The position numbers were made by a program, and so were the translations under genes. A stretch of 54,307 bases of DNA, taken from positions 1 through 54,307 of the forward strand of contig JALHPC010000017.1 in the NCBI GenBank assembly GCA_022842685.1. Reading direction: 5' to 3'. Positions 43,428 to 51,578 of the stretch are shown one piece after another (position 1 is the stretch's first letter; each line of letters starts with the position of its first letter). Origin of the DNA: Candidatus Kapaibacterium sp. Lineage in GTDB: Bacteria; Bacteroidota; Ignavibacteria; Kapaibacteriales; Kapaibacteriaceae. Below the pieces are notes generated by a model. That model did not search any database. It saw only the letters and a list, made by a program, of their open reading frames with translations, and had not been told where the DNA came from.

Positions 43428-46400
43428 GTGGAGTTTCCCGGCTACCATATCGATTCGCAGATTTCCGAAGGGCGTCACTTCGTGTTATGGCGCGCTACCC
43501 AACTTAGCTCGGGTACGCCCGTCATTCTCAAAAGCGTGCACCCCACGGCCGACCTTCAGCACGCCGCTGTGCGCCTGCGCCGCGAACATCGCATCACGTC
43601 GCTCGTGCAGCATACGGGTGTAGTGCCAGTATTGCAGATATTCGATGTTCGTAACACGCCGGTTCTCGTAAAAGCCGATGTTGGTGGCTCTTCGCTATCG
43701 GCTCTTCTTGCCAAGGGGCCGCTTACCATAGACACCGCCTTGGCCATTGCCCAAGGTATCACCGAGGCCCTCGTGGCCATGCACGAATTACGAATCGTCC
43801 ACCGCGACGTAAAGCCCGGTAACGTCATCGTCGATCTCGACAACAACGTCGTTGCGCTTACCGATCTTGATATCGCCATTCACGGTGCAGCTGGCGACGC
43901 ATCACCGTCGGACCTTACTGGCTTCGATGGCTCGGTTGCCTACATCTCTCCAGAACAAACCGGCCGCATCAACCGACCTGTCGATCATCGATCCGACCTC
44001 TATTCTCTTGGTATCACCTTATACGAGATGTTGGCAGGGCGCACACCGTTTGACGCTTCCGACGTCCTGGATTGCGTTCATGCCCACATCGCTCGCACTC
44101 CACCACCACTCCTGAACGTGCCCGCACCTGTTGCCGATGTAGTGACCATTCTGCTAGCCAAGTCTGCCGATGATCGCTATCAAGGGGCATCGGGACTCCT
44201 TCACGACCTGCGTCTTGTGCGCGAGCATGTTGCACACAATGGCAGCGCACCGCTTGCGGCACCGCTGCGCAGCAACGACCACGGCAATGTGTTGCGCGTA
44301 CCTAGTACGTTGTACGGTCGCGAAGCAGAACTCCAACGCCTTGTCAGTATCTTCGATGAATGCCTTGAGGGTCCGCTACAAATCATTACCGTGGCCGGCT
44401 ATTCAGGCGTTGGTAAGTCCTCGGTGGTAAACGAACTTCAAGGACACCTTGTCCAGCATGGGGCTTGGTTTATCAAGGGCAAGAGCGACCAGTTTGGAAG
44501 GTCCACGTCGCTAGGTATTATGTTAGCCGCCGTCGACAAGCTTGCACGAATCACCGACGCCCAGCCAGAAGATCTCCGCCAAGCTATCGTCGCTTCTATT
44601 GCCAACGCTTGTGGCGACCTTTTGGGGACAATTTGTGCGCGTATTGGCACCATACGAAACTGGTTTCCGGACGTACAAGCAAGCGACAATCTGGCCTTTG
44701 ATTCTGTGCACCGCCTTCAGGCCGCAATCGTAGCCTGCCTACGTGGAGTAGGCGATGCAGGCGTCCCCCTCCTGTTGTTTCTTGACGACCTACAATGGGC
44801 CGACGGTGCTACCCTTACACTGCTTGAACAAGTGCAGCATCTTGGGCTTGCGCGTATGACCATCGTGTTGTCGTATCGCGACAACGAGGTTACCCAAACG
44901 CATCCCGTTGCGGCCCTGCTACGACACTTGGCAGATGTGGGAACCGTGCATTCCATACATCTAGAACCCCTGGGCTTTGAAGCATCGAGACAACTCGTTG
45001 CCGACACGCTGCAGCGCCCTACAGCCGATGTACAAAACGTAGCTGAACGCCTATGGCGCTCTACCGGCGGCAATCCGTTCTTCTTACGACAGGCACTTAC
45101 GCGCTTACACGAGGCTGGGGCAATCCGGCGTGATGCGACGCATGCGCAATGGACGTGGGACGACGCAGCCGTCGAAGAAATGAGCATGACCGACAACGTG
45201 CTCGACCTGATGGCCCAGCGCCTTGCGTCGGCCCCGGCACTCTCCAAACGCATTCTACTTGCCTGCGCACTCTTTGGCGATACCGTTCCGTTGTGCGTCG
45301 CCTGCGTTGTCGAAGCCCCTTATCAGGAGGTTGCACGAGCCATACAGGCACTGATCGAGGATGGCTACGTAACGATGACGGGCCCCCACCAGCTTGACGA
45401 CATCAGCGAGACCGAGGCACGATCGTGTGAAGGAACTGGCAGCGTCATGGAGATTACCTTTGCGCACGATCGCATTCGGCAGGCGGCGCATCAGTTAGGA
45501 ACAGCAGAAGACCGAACAGAGGTTCACAATCGTATTGCCAACCTCTATGCAAACGGTATTACGCAGCCAAGCAATGCCATCGCGATTCTGATTGCGCACC
45601 ATACCGTTGAATGTATGGGTGCAGGCAGCAAGGACACGACAATACGCAGACTGCTCGAAGGCGGAAAGGCAGCGTTAGCAGAGAGTGCAGTTACGCAAGC
45701 GCAGACCGTGTTACGGGCGGCGTTGACGCTGCTGCCAGCGGGCGATGCTCATGCACCGCGTGAACGCGTTGCCGTCCTAACCATGCTTGCAAAGGCTGAG
45801 TATTTATTAGCAAATTTCGATGCGGCCGAGGCCGCGTTGAATGAACTCGATACGAGCGATAAAGATATCGACACGCTCGTTGCTAGTGGCGAGATTCGTC
45901 AGAGAATTGCGTTTGCACGAATAGACATCCCCGAGGCCGTTCGTCATACCATGGGAACACTTGTTGCCCTAGGCGTAGCTGTTCCCAAGGGGATGCTGGA
46001 TGTTCGAACGCTTGTTGCGTTACTGCGTGTACAGGCCAAGCTGCGCGGATGTAAACCCGAGGACTTTCAACACCGCAAGGCATTGTCGAACAGACACATT
46101 TATACGGCTATCCGCTTGATTGGCGAGATTTCGAGTGCCCTGTATTACATGAAGTCCAAGCACTTTGGTTATCTGTTAGTGCGCCAGATGGAGCTTACAG
46201 TTGACCACGGTAATCACGCCCTTAGCGGTTCGGCGATGTGTGCCTACGGCATTGTTCGGCTGATTGGCCTTGGTGATGTTGACGGTGGATATGCCTGGAG
46301 TCATGCTGGCATCAACATGCCCGATACGTTTAGTGGACGTGAGTTCCGAGCAAAGAATATCGTTTCGCATGGCCTCATCGTTCAGCATCGCAAGGAGCAT

Positions 46401-48518
46401 TTCGACGAAACGTATCAACATTTTCGTGCGGGCTATGCCTATGGATTGGAAATGGGGTATTACGACGACATGGGCTTGGCTGCCGTGGGCCACATCTATC
46501 ACTCGCTTTATCAAGGCAAGGACTTAGCCGAGTTGGAGCAGCATGCACAGCGATACATCGTTGCAATGCGCGATGTTAAACAGGAGCGCACCGAACGAGA
46601 CATGTTGGCCTACCTTGACCGCATACAGGCCCTGCGCGATCCCGTTACGCCTGTACCATTCGACCGACCATGGTTTAACACCGTCGAGACAATTGATTCG
46701 CTTACAACCAATGCCGACTACACGCTGTACACAAGTCACTATCTGAATCATGCGTGGGTGTCGTACGTGTGCCAGCACATAGACCATGCAGCACATTGCT
46801 ACGAGAAGGCCGCAGTACACGAAGACTCGCTTACGGCGACACTCTCGGAGTTCATTTTCTCGTGGTTGGATGTGTTGCTTTCGGTTGCCAAGTATTCCCC
46901 TTCTGATAGTGCGAATGCCATTCAACGAAAGATGAGCAAGCGCTTAAAGAAGATGCGTATGTGGGCCAAGCGAGCACCAATGAACTATGGCCACATGCTG
47001 CATTTGGCCGAAGCCGAGTTGTTCCGAATTGCGAACAAAGACCATCAAGCCGAAGCCGCCTATCATAAGGCAATTACCCTTGCATTCGAACACCGCTTTG
47101 TGATGGTTGAGGCCCTAGCACGTGAACATCATGGCAGGTACTTAATGCAGCGGCAGCGCGTGTTTGAAGGCATTGCTGCCTTGCGCAGTGCTCGCGAGTG
47201 CTACAGGCAGTGGGGAGCCATGGCTAAGGTTCGGCAACTGGAAGTCGAGTTCGAGACGCTCCGTGAGAGCTCCTCCTCTACCGAAACAGGCCTACATGCG
47301 CCGTCTGTTACCCACGCAACCACCGTATCGGGCATTGACCTTACGTCGGTTCTGCGTGCCTCGCAAGCCATTGCTGCAGAGATATCGCACGAGCGCTTGC
47401 TTTCCACAACACTCTCTATTGTGACGCAGAACATGGGTGCCGAGCGGTCGGCATTGTTGCTTGAGCGCGATGGACGCCTCAATTTGGCAGCGCGTAATTC
47501 CAACGACGGTGCCGATGACAATAAGGAGTTTGGCATCCCTCAGTCTGTCATCGACTACGTACTTACGTCCAACCACGCCGTCGTTGTAAACGATGCACAA
47601 ACCGACGAACGCTTCGCCGACGACAACGTTATTCGTCGCCGATCAATTCGCTCCATCGTCTGTGCACCAGTGCTGCATCAGTCCAAGCGCATCGGCATTA
47701 TTTACGTTGAAAACAACCTTACGTCGCATGCCTTTCCCGAAGAACGCCTACACGTCCTTACAGTGCTTACATCGCAGGCTGCTATCTCGCTCGAAAACGC
47801 CGAGCTGTATCGCAACCTCGAGCAGAAAGTAGCGGAGCGTACGCAGGAGCTTCAGCAGACCAACGTGCTGCTTGACGAAGAGCGGCAGCGAGCGCAAACC
47901 TTGTTACACAGCATTCTACCGGCCGGTATTGTACAGCGCCTGCAACAGGGCGAAACCACCATTGCCGACCACAGCGACGACGTAAGTGTGATGTTCGCAG
48001 ACATCGTGAACTTCACTGCACTGTCGCGCGAGCGCACGCCCGGTGACGTTGTTTCGATCCTCAACGACGTGTTTAACACGTTCGACGACATCGTAGCGCG
48101 ATACAAACTCGAGAAGATCAAAACCATCGGCGATGCCTACATGGTTGTGAGCGGCCTTCCGCATCCACGTGCCGATCATGCCGCTGCGTTAGCGTGTTGC
48201 GCCGCAGACTTGCTTTCGGCAACCGAACAACTAGCGCAACAGGTTGGCGTTCCCGACCTTGGCATTCGCATAGGCATTCACGCCGGCCCCGTTGTTGCTG
48301 GCGTTATCGGTCGATCAAAGCCCGTGTACGACTTGTGGGGCGACACTGTAAATCTAGCTGCGCGCATGGAGGGAAGCGGTGTGGCAGGACGAATTCACGT
48401 AACACAAGACTTCAAGAACATCCTCGAACAGCAGCTTCCCATCGCCACGTTCGAGGAAAGGGGCACCGTTCAACTAAAGGGCATTGGCAGCATTGCGACG
48501 TTCTTTGTGAAGCTCTAG
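43428..48518 (+). CDS. Hybrid Ser/Thr kinase - AAA ATPase - GAF - adenylate cyclase (1696 aa)
   Basis: This giant signalling protein has an N-terminal Hanks-type kinase (about 1-270) with catalytic H-R-D-V-K-P-G-N (about 125-132), ATP-binding Lys in V-I-L-K-S and an S-P-E-Q-T-G activation segment. The metal motif is D-L-D instead of D-F-G. A central AAA/NACHT-like ATPase follows with Walker A G-Y-S-G-V-G-K-S (about 323) and Walker B L-L-L-F-L-D-D (about 447), then a helical TPR-like stretch, a GAF domain (about 1315-1455), a short coiled coil and a C-terminal class III cyclase (about 1517-1690). The cyclase keeps metal Asp in M-F-A-D-I-V and K-I-K-T-I-G-D and Y-D-L-W-G-D-T-V-N, the ATP-type residues, so it should make cAMP. 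The start is GTG 43428. It is probably co-transcribed with the FAD gene. Confidence 0.9.
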   Translation: MEFPGYHIDSQISEGRHFVLWRATQLSSGTPVILKSVHPTADLQHAAVRLRREHRITSLVQHTGVVPVLQIFDVRNTPVLVKADVGGSSLSALLAKGPLTIDTALAIAQGITEALVAMHELRIVHRDVKPGNVIVDLDNNVVALTDLDIAIHGAAGDASPSDLTGFDGSVAYISPEQTGRINRPVDHRSDLYSLGITLYEMLAGRTPFDASDVLDCVHAHIARTPPPLLNVPAPVADVVTILLAKSADDRYQGASGLLHDLRLVREHVAHNGSAPLAAPLRSNDHGNVLRVPSTLYGREAELQRLVSIFDECLEGPLQIITVAGYSGVGKSSVVNELQGHLVQHGAWFIKGKSDQFGRSTSLGIMLAAVDKLARITDAQPEDLRQAIVASIANACGDLLGTICARIGTIRNWFPDVQASDNLAFDSVHRLQAAIVACLRGVGDAGVPLLLFLDDLQWADGATLTLLEQVQHLGLARMTIVLSYRDNEVTQTHPVAALLRHLADVGTVHSIHLEPLGFEASRQLVADTLQRPTADVQNVAERLWRSTGGNPFFLRQALTRLHEAGAIRRDATHAQWTWDDAAVEEMSMTDNVLDLMAQRLASAPALSKRILLACALFGDTVPLCVACVVEAPYQEVARAIQALIEDGYVTMTGPHQLDDISETEARSCEGTGSVMEITFAHDRIRQAAHQLGTAEDRTEVHNRIANLYANGITQPSNAIAILIAHHTVECMGAGSKDTTIRRLLEGGKAALAESAVTQAQTVLRAALTLLPAGDAHAPRERVAVLTMLAKAEYLLANFDAAEAALNELDTSDKDIDTLVASGEIRQRIAFARIDIPEAVRHTMGTLVALGVAVPKGMLDVRTLVALLRVQAKLRGCKPEDFQHRKALSNRHIYTAIRLIGEISSALYYMKSKHFGYLLVRQMELTVDHGNHALSGSAMCAYGIVRLIGLGDVDGGYAWSHAGINMPDTFSGREFRAKNIVSHGLIVQHRKEHFDETYQHFRAGYAYGLEMGYYDDMGLAAVGHIYHSLYQGKDLAELEQHAQRYIVAMRDVKQERTERDMLAYLDRIQALRDPVTPVPFDRPWFNTVETIDSLTTNADYTLYTSHYLNHAWVSYVCQHIDHAAHCYEKAAVHEDSLTATLSEFIFSWLDVLLSVAKYSPSDSANAIQRKMSKRLKKMRMWAKRAPMNYGHMLHLAEAELFRIANKDHQAEAAYHKAITLAFEHRFVMVEALAREHHGRYLMQRQRVFEGIAALRSARECYRQWGAMAKVRQLEVEFETLRESSSSTETGLHAPSVTHATTVSGIDLTSVLRASQAIAAEISHERLLSTTLSIVTQNMGAERSALLLERDGRLNLAARNSNDGADDNKEFGIPQSVIDYVLTSNHAVVVNDAQTDERFADDNVIRRRSIRSIVCAPVLHQSKRIGIIYVENNLTSHAFPEERLHVLTVLTSQAAISLENAELYRNLEQKVAERTQELQQTNVLLDEERQRAQTLLHSILPAGIVQRLQQGETTIADHSDDVSVMFADIVNFTALSRERTPGDVVSILNDVFNTFDDIVARYKLEKIKTIGDAYMVVSGLPHPRADHAAALACCAADLLSATEQLAQQVGVPDLGIRIGIHAGPVVAGVIGRSKPVYDLWGDTVNLAARMEGSGVAGRIHVTQDFKNILEQQLPIATFEERGTVQLKGIGSIATFFVKL

Positions 48519-48526
48519 GCGGTAAT

Positions 48527-48548
48527 ACGCTTTGCACGACGCTTTGCA
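48527..48548 (+). repeat. Tandem ACGCTTTGCA pair, left copy
   Basis: ACGCTTTGCA occurs twice with a 12-base period (48527-48536, 48539-48548), right after the cyclase stop. The same double motif is found at 54213-54234. A small GCCGC-TTC-GCGGC hairpin follows at 48553-48565. Confidence 0.6.
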
Positions 48549-48618
48549 TTACGCCGCTTCGCGGCACTCCGCTTGACATATGGAACGGCAATGTGCCTAG
48601 TGCTGCGCCAAACGCCAA

Positions 48619-48956
48619 CCCACAGACCCGGCGTCTCGCCGGGACCGCCTCCGGCGGTGAATAATCGATGGGCCGGGACGCCCCACAGACCCGGCGTCTC
48701 GCCGGGACCGCCTCCGGCGGTGAGTAATTGATGGGCCGGGACGCCCCACAGACCCGGCGTCTCGCCGGGACCGCCTCCGGCGGTGAATAATCGATGGGCC
48801 GGGACGCCCCACAGACCGCCTCCGGCGGTGAGTAATTGATGGGCCGGGACGCCCCACAGACCCGGCGTCTCGCCGGGACCGCCTCCGGCGGTGAATAATC
48901 GATGGGCCGGGACCGCCCCACAGACCTGGCGTCTCGCCGGGACCGCCTCTGGCGGT
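48619..48956. repeat. Left REP array: six 63-base double-hairpin units
   Basis: Units start at 48621, 48684, 48747, 48810, 48855 and 48919. Each holds hairpin I (CCCGGCG-TCT-CGCCGGG, 7-bp stem) and hairpin II (ACCGCC-TCC-GGCGGT, 6-bp stem), then a linker. Unit 4 lacks hairpin I by an 18-base deletion. Linkers alternate between two types, TGAATAATCGAT and TGAGTAATTGAT, so the true unit is a dimer. The spacing from unit 5 to unit 6 is 64 because of one added C. The array runs opposite to the right array. Confidence 0.9.
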
Positions 48957-48976
48957 AGTTAAAAACAGCAGCGTAC

Positions 48977-49438
48977 TCACACCATCCACATACCCGCTGT
49001 AAACGAAATCGCATCTACTAAATCACCGTCGTGCAGCGCTTCAGCAATGTTCTTTTGTACGTATCCGATTCGGCTCAGCAACATTACAGTCGATACTAGT
49101 TCTACCTCGTGCCAATCGGCTTGCCAAAATGGCGGCGTGCGCGACGTTGTTTTCACGAAATGTTTAGAAGTTCTGCCTTTTATTGCTGATATAATTCGCG
49201 CAACTGTCGCTGCTCCGTTTAGTCGAATAATCAGGTGCACATGGTCTTTCATCACGACGACGGTGATGAGGTCGTAGTAAACACCGCTACCCTCCTTTAT
49301 CAGATTCAGAATGAACATTCGCTCGATGAGGGTAAGTTGTATCTTGTTCGATGTATTGAAGGTGATGAACCAGGTTCCTACCGTGTCCTTTGCGTGCCAC
49401 AAAGTTGAGCATCTCTTGCCGACGTATTTTACTTTCAT
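48977..49438 (-). CDS. RAYT: REP-associated Y1 HUH transposase (IS200/IS605 superfamily)
   Basis: The 153-residue protein is a single-domain Y1 transposase. The HUH metal motif is H66-V-H68 (in K-D-H-V-H-L-I-I). The nucleophile candidate is Tyr126 in R-I-G-Y-V-Q-K-N-I-A-E-A, matching 'GYVxxNPxxA'. F-W-Q-A-D-W-H-E-V-E-L is the typical segment before it. The N-terminal R-C-S... and T-W-F-I-T-F-N strand begins the fold. In RAYTs this enzyme cuts and joins single-stranded REP hairpins. ATG 49438 is the only good start: M-K-V-K-Y. No TAnnTTTG lies upstream. It is transcribed toward the left array and seems complete. Confidence 0.9.
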   Translation of the reverse strand: MKVKYVGKRCSTLWHAKDTVGTWFITFNTSNKIQLTLIERMFILNLIKEGSGVYYDLITVVVMKDHVHLIIRLNGAATVARIISAIKGRTSKHFVKTTSRTPPFWQADWHEVELVSTVMLLSRIGYVQKNIAEALHDGDLVDAISFTAGMWMV

Positions 49439-49528
49439 GGTGTTGACGTGTTAGTTGTGTTTGCTGTGGTGGTGCTACTGTGCTTCTAACGGTCGCAAGT
49501 GTGACACTACAGTGCGCGTCTTATTAAT

Positions 49529-49927
49529 TCACCGCCAGAGGCGGTCCCGGGGAGACGCCGGGTCTGTGGGGCGGTCCCGACCTTACGATTATTCACCGCC
49601 GGAGGCGGTCCCGGCGAGACGCCGGGTCTGTGGGGCGGTCTTGGCCCATCGATTATTCACCGCCAGAGGCGGTCCCGGCGAGACGCCGGGTCTGTGGGGC
49701 GGTCCCGACCTTACGATTATTCACCGCCGGAGGCGGTCCCGGCGAGACGCCGGGTCTGTGGGGCGGTCCCGGCCCATCGATTATTCACCGCCGGAGGCGG
49801 TCCCGGCGAGACGCCGGGTCTGTGGGGCGGTCCCGACCTTACGATTATTCACCGCCAGAGGCAGTCCCGGCGAGACGCCGGGTCTGTGGGGCGGTCTTGG
49901 CCCATCGATTATTCACCGCCGGAGGCA
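49529..49927. repeat. Right REP array: seven 64-base double-hairpin units
   Basis: Hairpin II copies begin at 49531 and then every 64 bases exactly (49595, 49659, 49723, 49787, 49851, 49915). Six are followed by hairpin I (read as CCCGGCGAGACGCCGGG) and TCTGTGGGGCGGT. The seventh is truncated. Linkers strictly alternate: CCCGACCTTACG (units 1, 3, 5) and CTTGGCCCATCG or CCCGGCCCATCG (units 2, 4, 6). The unit is thus a 128-base dimer. Hairpin-II loops vary (AGA, GGA) while stems are kept apart from single mismatches. The orientation is inverted relative to the left array. Confidence 0.9.
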
Positions 49928-49942
49928 GGTTCGCGCAGTCAC

Positions 49943-50030
49943 GTTACTATGCGCAGCATGTCCCTGGCCGAAGGCCGTTACTATGCGCAGCATGTCCCTG
50001 GCCGAAGGCCGTTACTATGCGCAGCATGTC
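49943..50030. repeat. 34-base tandem repeat, about 2.6 copies, at the methyltransferase 3' end
   Basis: Copies start at 49943, 49977 and 50011 (the last is 20 bases). Each begins GTTACTATGCGCAGCATGTC and ends with GGCCGAAGGCC, a 4-bp hairpin. The last copy stops at the stop codon of the methyltransferase gene (50029-50031). It is unrelated to the REP unit but directly abuts the right array. The GGCC hairpins may also serve in ending that operon. Confidence 0.85.
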
Positions 50031-50538
50031 AACGGCCAATAGCCGCTTCCTCGACAGGTAGCCGGACCTTGAGCAACAGGATGGCGTTGAGTATCGACGC
50101 AACAATTGCCGTACGCCAACATCCCAACATCATAGGTATGAGTGCTAGCTCAATCACCACGATCACGTAGTTAGGATGCCGAAGCCACCGATATGGCCCG
50201 CCTTTCGCAATGGGCATGCCCGGCCACGTTATCACACGCGTATTCCATGCCCTACCCAGCGTGCGAATTACCCAGTAGCGCGCAATCTGCAGCAGACAAG
50301 CACCAGCAAGCCCTATACCCCACCACGTTGGCACCGAAGCAATGCCTAGCACATGCTCGGCAATCATGCCAATAAACCACAGCGTGTGCAAGGCAATAAA
50401 CATCCAATAATGGTCGGCGCCATGCTCTACGCCGCCGTGCGCCATGGCGTGCCGGCGATTACCCTCGGCATATCGCAACTCGGCAAGTCGCTGCACAACT
50501 AATACCCCCAATACGGCTGTCAGAATTATCCACGTCAT
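50029..50538 (-). CDS. Isoprenylcysteine carboxyl-methyltransferase-like membrane methyltransferase
   Basis: The 169-residue membrane protein has about four to five transmembrane segments and the family signature G-G-P-Y-R-W-L-R-H-P-N-Y followed by E-L (SAM-binding part of the ICMT/NnrU-like fold). In B. subtilis the relative BpsB methylates alkylpyrones made by the type III synthase BpsA, and the partner here is also a type III synthase. ATG 50538 overlaps the synthase stop (ATGA). Its stop codon lies in the last copy of the 34-base repeat. The substrate is thus inferred from the neighbour: O-methylation of a polyketide lipid. Confidence 0.88.
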   Translation of the reverse strand: MTWIILTAVLGVLVVQRLAELRYAEGNRRHAMAHGGVEHGADHYWMFIALHTLWFIGMIAEHVLGIASVPTWWGIGLAGACLLQIARYWVIRTLGRAWNTRVITWPGMPIAKGGPYRWLRHPNYVIVVIELALIPMMLGCWRTAIVASILNAILLLKVRLPVEEAAIGR

Positions 50539-51578
50539 GGCGCTACCTCTAGCAACAATAGCTCCGACGAAAAACCCGGACCAAGCGCCGACATCACGTG
50601 ATAGCCATTCGCCATGCCGCGCCGCCGTGCTTGGTCAAGCACAAAAAGCACGGTAGGGCTCGACATATTTCCGTACCACCGTAACACCTCCACCGAATCG
50701 GCTAAGGCGTCGAGTGATATTCCACATACCTCCGCAATTGCTGCCAACACCTTGGCACCACCTGGATGTGTGATGTACGACTGTATTGCCCCACGATCAA
50801 TCCCCCACTTCGTGCATGCGCCGTCAAGCACACCTCCCAAATGCTCGTGAACAAAGGCCGGAATGTCGCGCCGAAAGCGCACGCGCAAGCCAGAGTCAGC
50901 TACGTCCCAGCCCATGATGTCGCTGGTATCGCGAAAAACTATGCCGTAGCCATCGCGAATCACAAGGTCTCCATGGAGTGGTGCGGTTACCGACTCCATG
51001 GCAACTGCGGCTGCGCCGTCGGCAAACAAACTCGTGCCAACAACATTCGACTTCGACAGATCGTTACGCTGGAACGTTACCGAGCAAACTTCAACGGCAA
51101 TAAACAACACCTTACCGCGCATCGAAGCGGCGTGACGCAAGCCCGACACACCGGCCGCACAACCAAGCCCAACAATGGGCAGTCGTGCGCACGATGGTCT
51201 GCACCCCAAGTGCAGCACGACGTCGGCATCGAGACTTGGCGTAGCAAAGCCCGTCGTGGTTGCCACTACCACACAATCAACATCATCGGCTGTCCACTCA
51301 GCATCGCGCAATGCCGCCTGCGCAGCGCTCAAAGCCAACTCGAGTGCTGTAGCACGCCACACCCCATGTTGTTCGGGCCACGTATGCTCCTGCGCATACC
51401 AGCTAAGGGGCATCGCAAAATGTCGTCGCTGAATGTGGTCGTGGTCGAAGACCGACAACAAGCGATCGACGTCGATTGAGGTACTTGAAAACAACGCCGC
51501 CACGACGTCCTTTACGTCGGCCTGACCTACGATATGTTCCGGCACGGCTGTACCAATGCCCCTTACAACCTTGTGCAT
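50535..51578 (-). CDS. Type III polyketide synthase (chalcone/stilbene synthase family)
   Basis: The 347-residue ketosynthase condenses an acyl-CoA starter with malonyl-CoA, giving pyrones or resorcinols. The catalytic triad is complete: Cys140 (in V-G-L-G-C-A-A-G), His271 (Y-I-T-H-P-G-G) and Asn304 (Y-G-N-M-S-S-P-T). The G-L-G-C-A-A-G and G-N-M-S-S-P sequences place it with bacterial alkylpyrone or alkylresorcinol synthases. Starter and ring type cannot be told by eye. The neighbouring acyl-CoA ligase suggests a long-chain fatty acyl starter, and the methyltransferase suggests a methylated product. ATG 51578 shares one base with the nitroreductase stop (TAATG). Confidence 0.93.
   Translation of the reverse strand: MHKVVRGIGTAVPEHIVGQADVKDVVAALFSSTSIDVDRLLSVFDHDHIQRRHFAMPLSWYAQEHTWPEQHGVWRATALELALSAAQAALRDAEWTADDVDCVVVATTTGFATPSLDADVVLHLGCRPSCARLPIVGLGCAAGVSGLRHAASMRGKVLFIAVEVCSVTFQRNDLSKSNVVGTSLFADGAAAVAMESVTAPLHGDLVIRDGYGIVFRDTSDIMGWDVADSGLRVRFRRDIPAFVHEHLGGVLDGACTKWGIDRGAIQSYITHPGGAKVLAAIAEVCGISLDALADSVEVLRWYGNMSSPTVLFVLDQARRRGMANGYHVMSALGPGFSSELLLLEVAP

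Larger units (their letters stand above)
48619..49927. mobile_element. REP/RAYT element (REPtron): Y1 transposase between inverted repeat arrays
   Basis: A RAYT-type transposase gene (48977-49438) lies between two arrays built from the same double-hairpin unit in opposite orientation. The arms could pair over about 340 bases. This is the arrangement called a REPtron or BIME with its RAYT. In known REP systems the transposase acts in trans on repeats elsewhere in the chromosome. Whether this one spreads copies cannot be told from one window. The 20-base gap on the left and 90-base gap on the right are the only unrepeated flanks of the gene. Confidence 0.85.

Noticed and set aside
48412..49014. 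200-residue minus-strand open frame through the left array, rich in repeated S-P-P-E-A-V-P-A-R
   Set aside because: It crosses the cyclase end and the repeat array, and its peptide repeat comes from a 63-base period that is a multiple of three. Open frames like this are a by-product of GC-rich repeats without stops.
48619..49927. CRISPR array
   Set aside because: The repeats are 63-64 bases with internal palindromes and only two alternating linkers. There are no unique spacers and no cas genes. The transposase in the middle explains it as REP/RAYT.
49455..50170. Overlapping plus-strand open frames in three phases through the right array (49455-50042, 49630-50061, 49694-50170)
   Set aside because: The 64-base period shifts frame in each unit, so all three frames show the same repeated peptides. 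No start signal or family likeness.
50029..50538. Methyltransferase gene as part of the REP element
   Set aside because: It overlaps the PKS gene in ATGA form and fits the operon. Only its 3' end touches a repeat.
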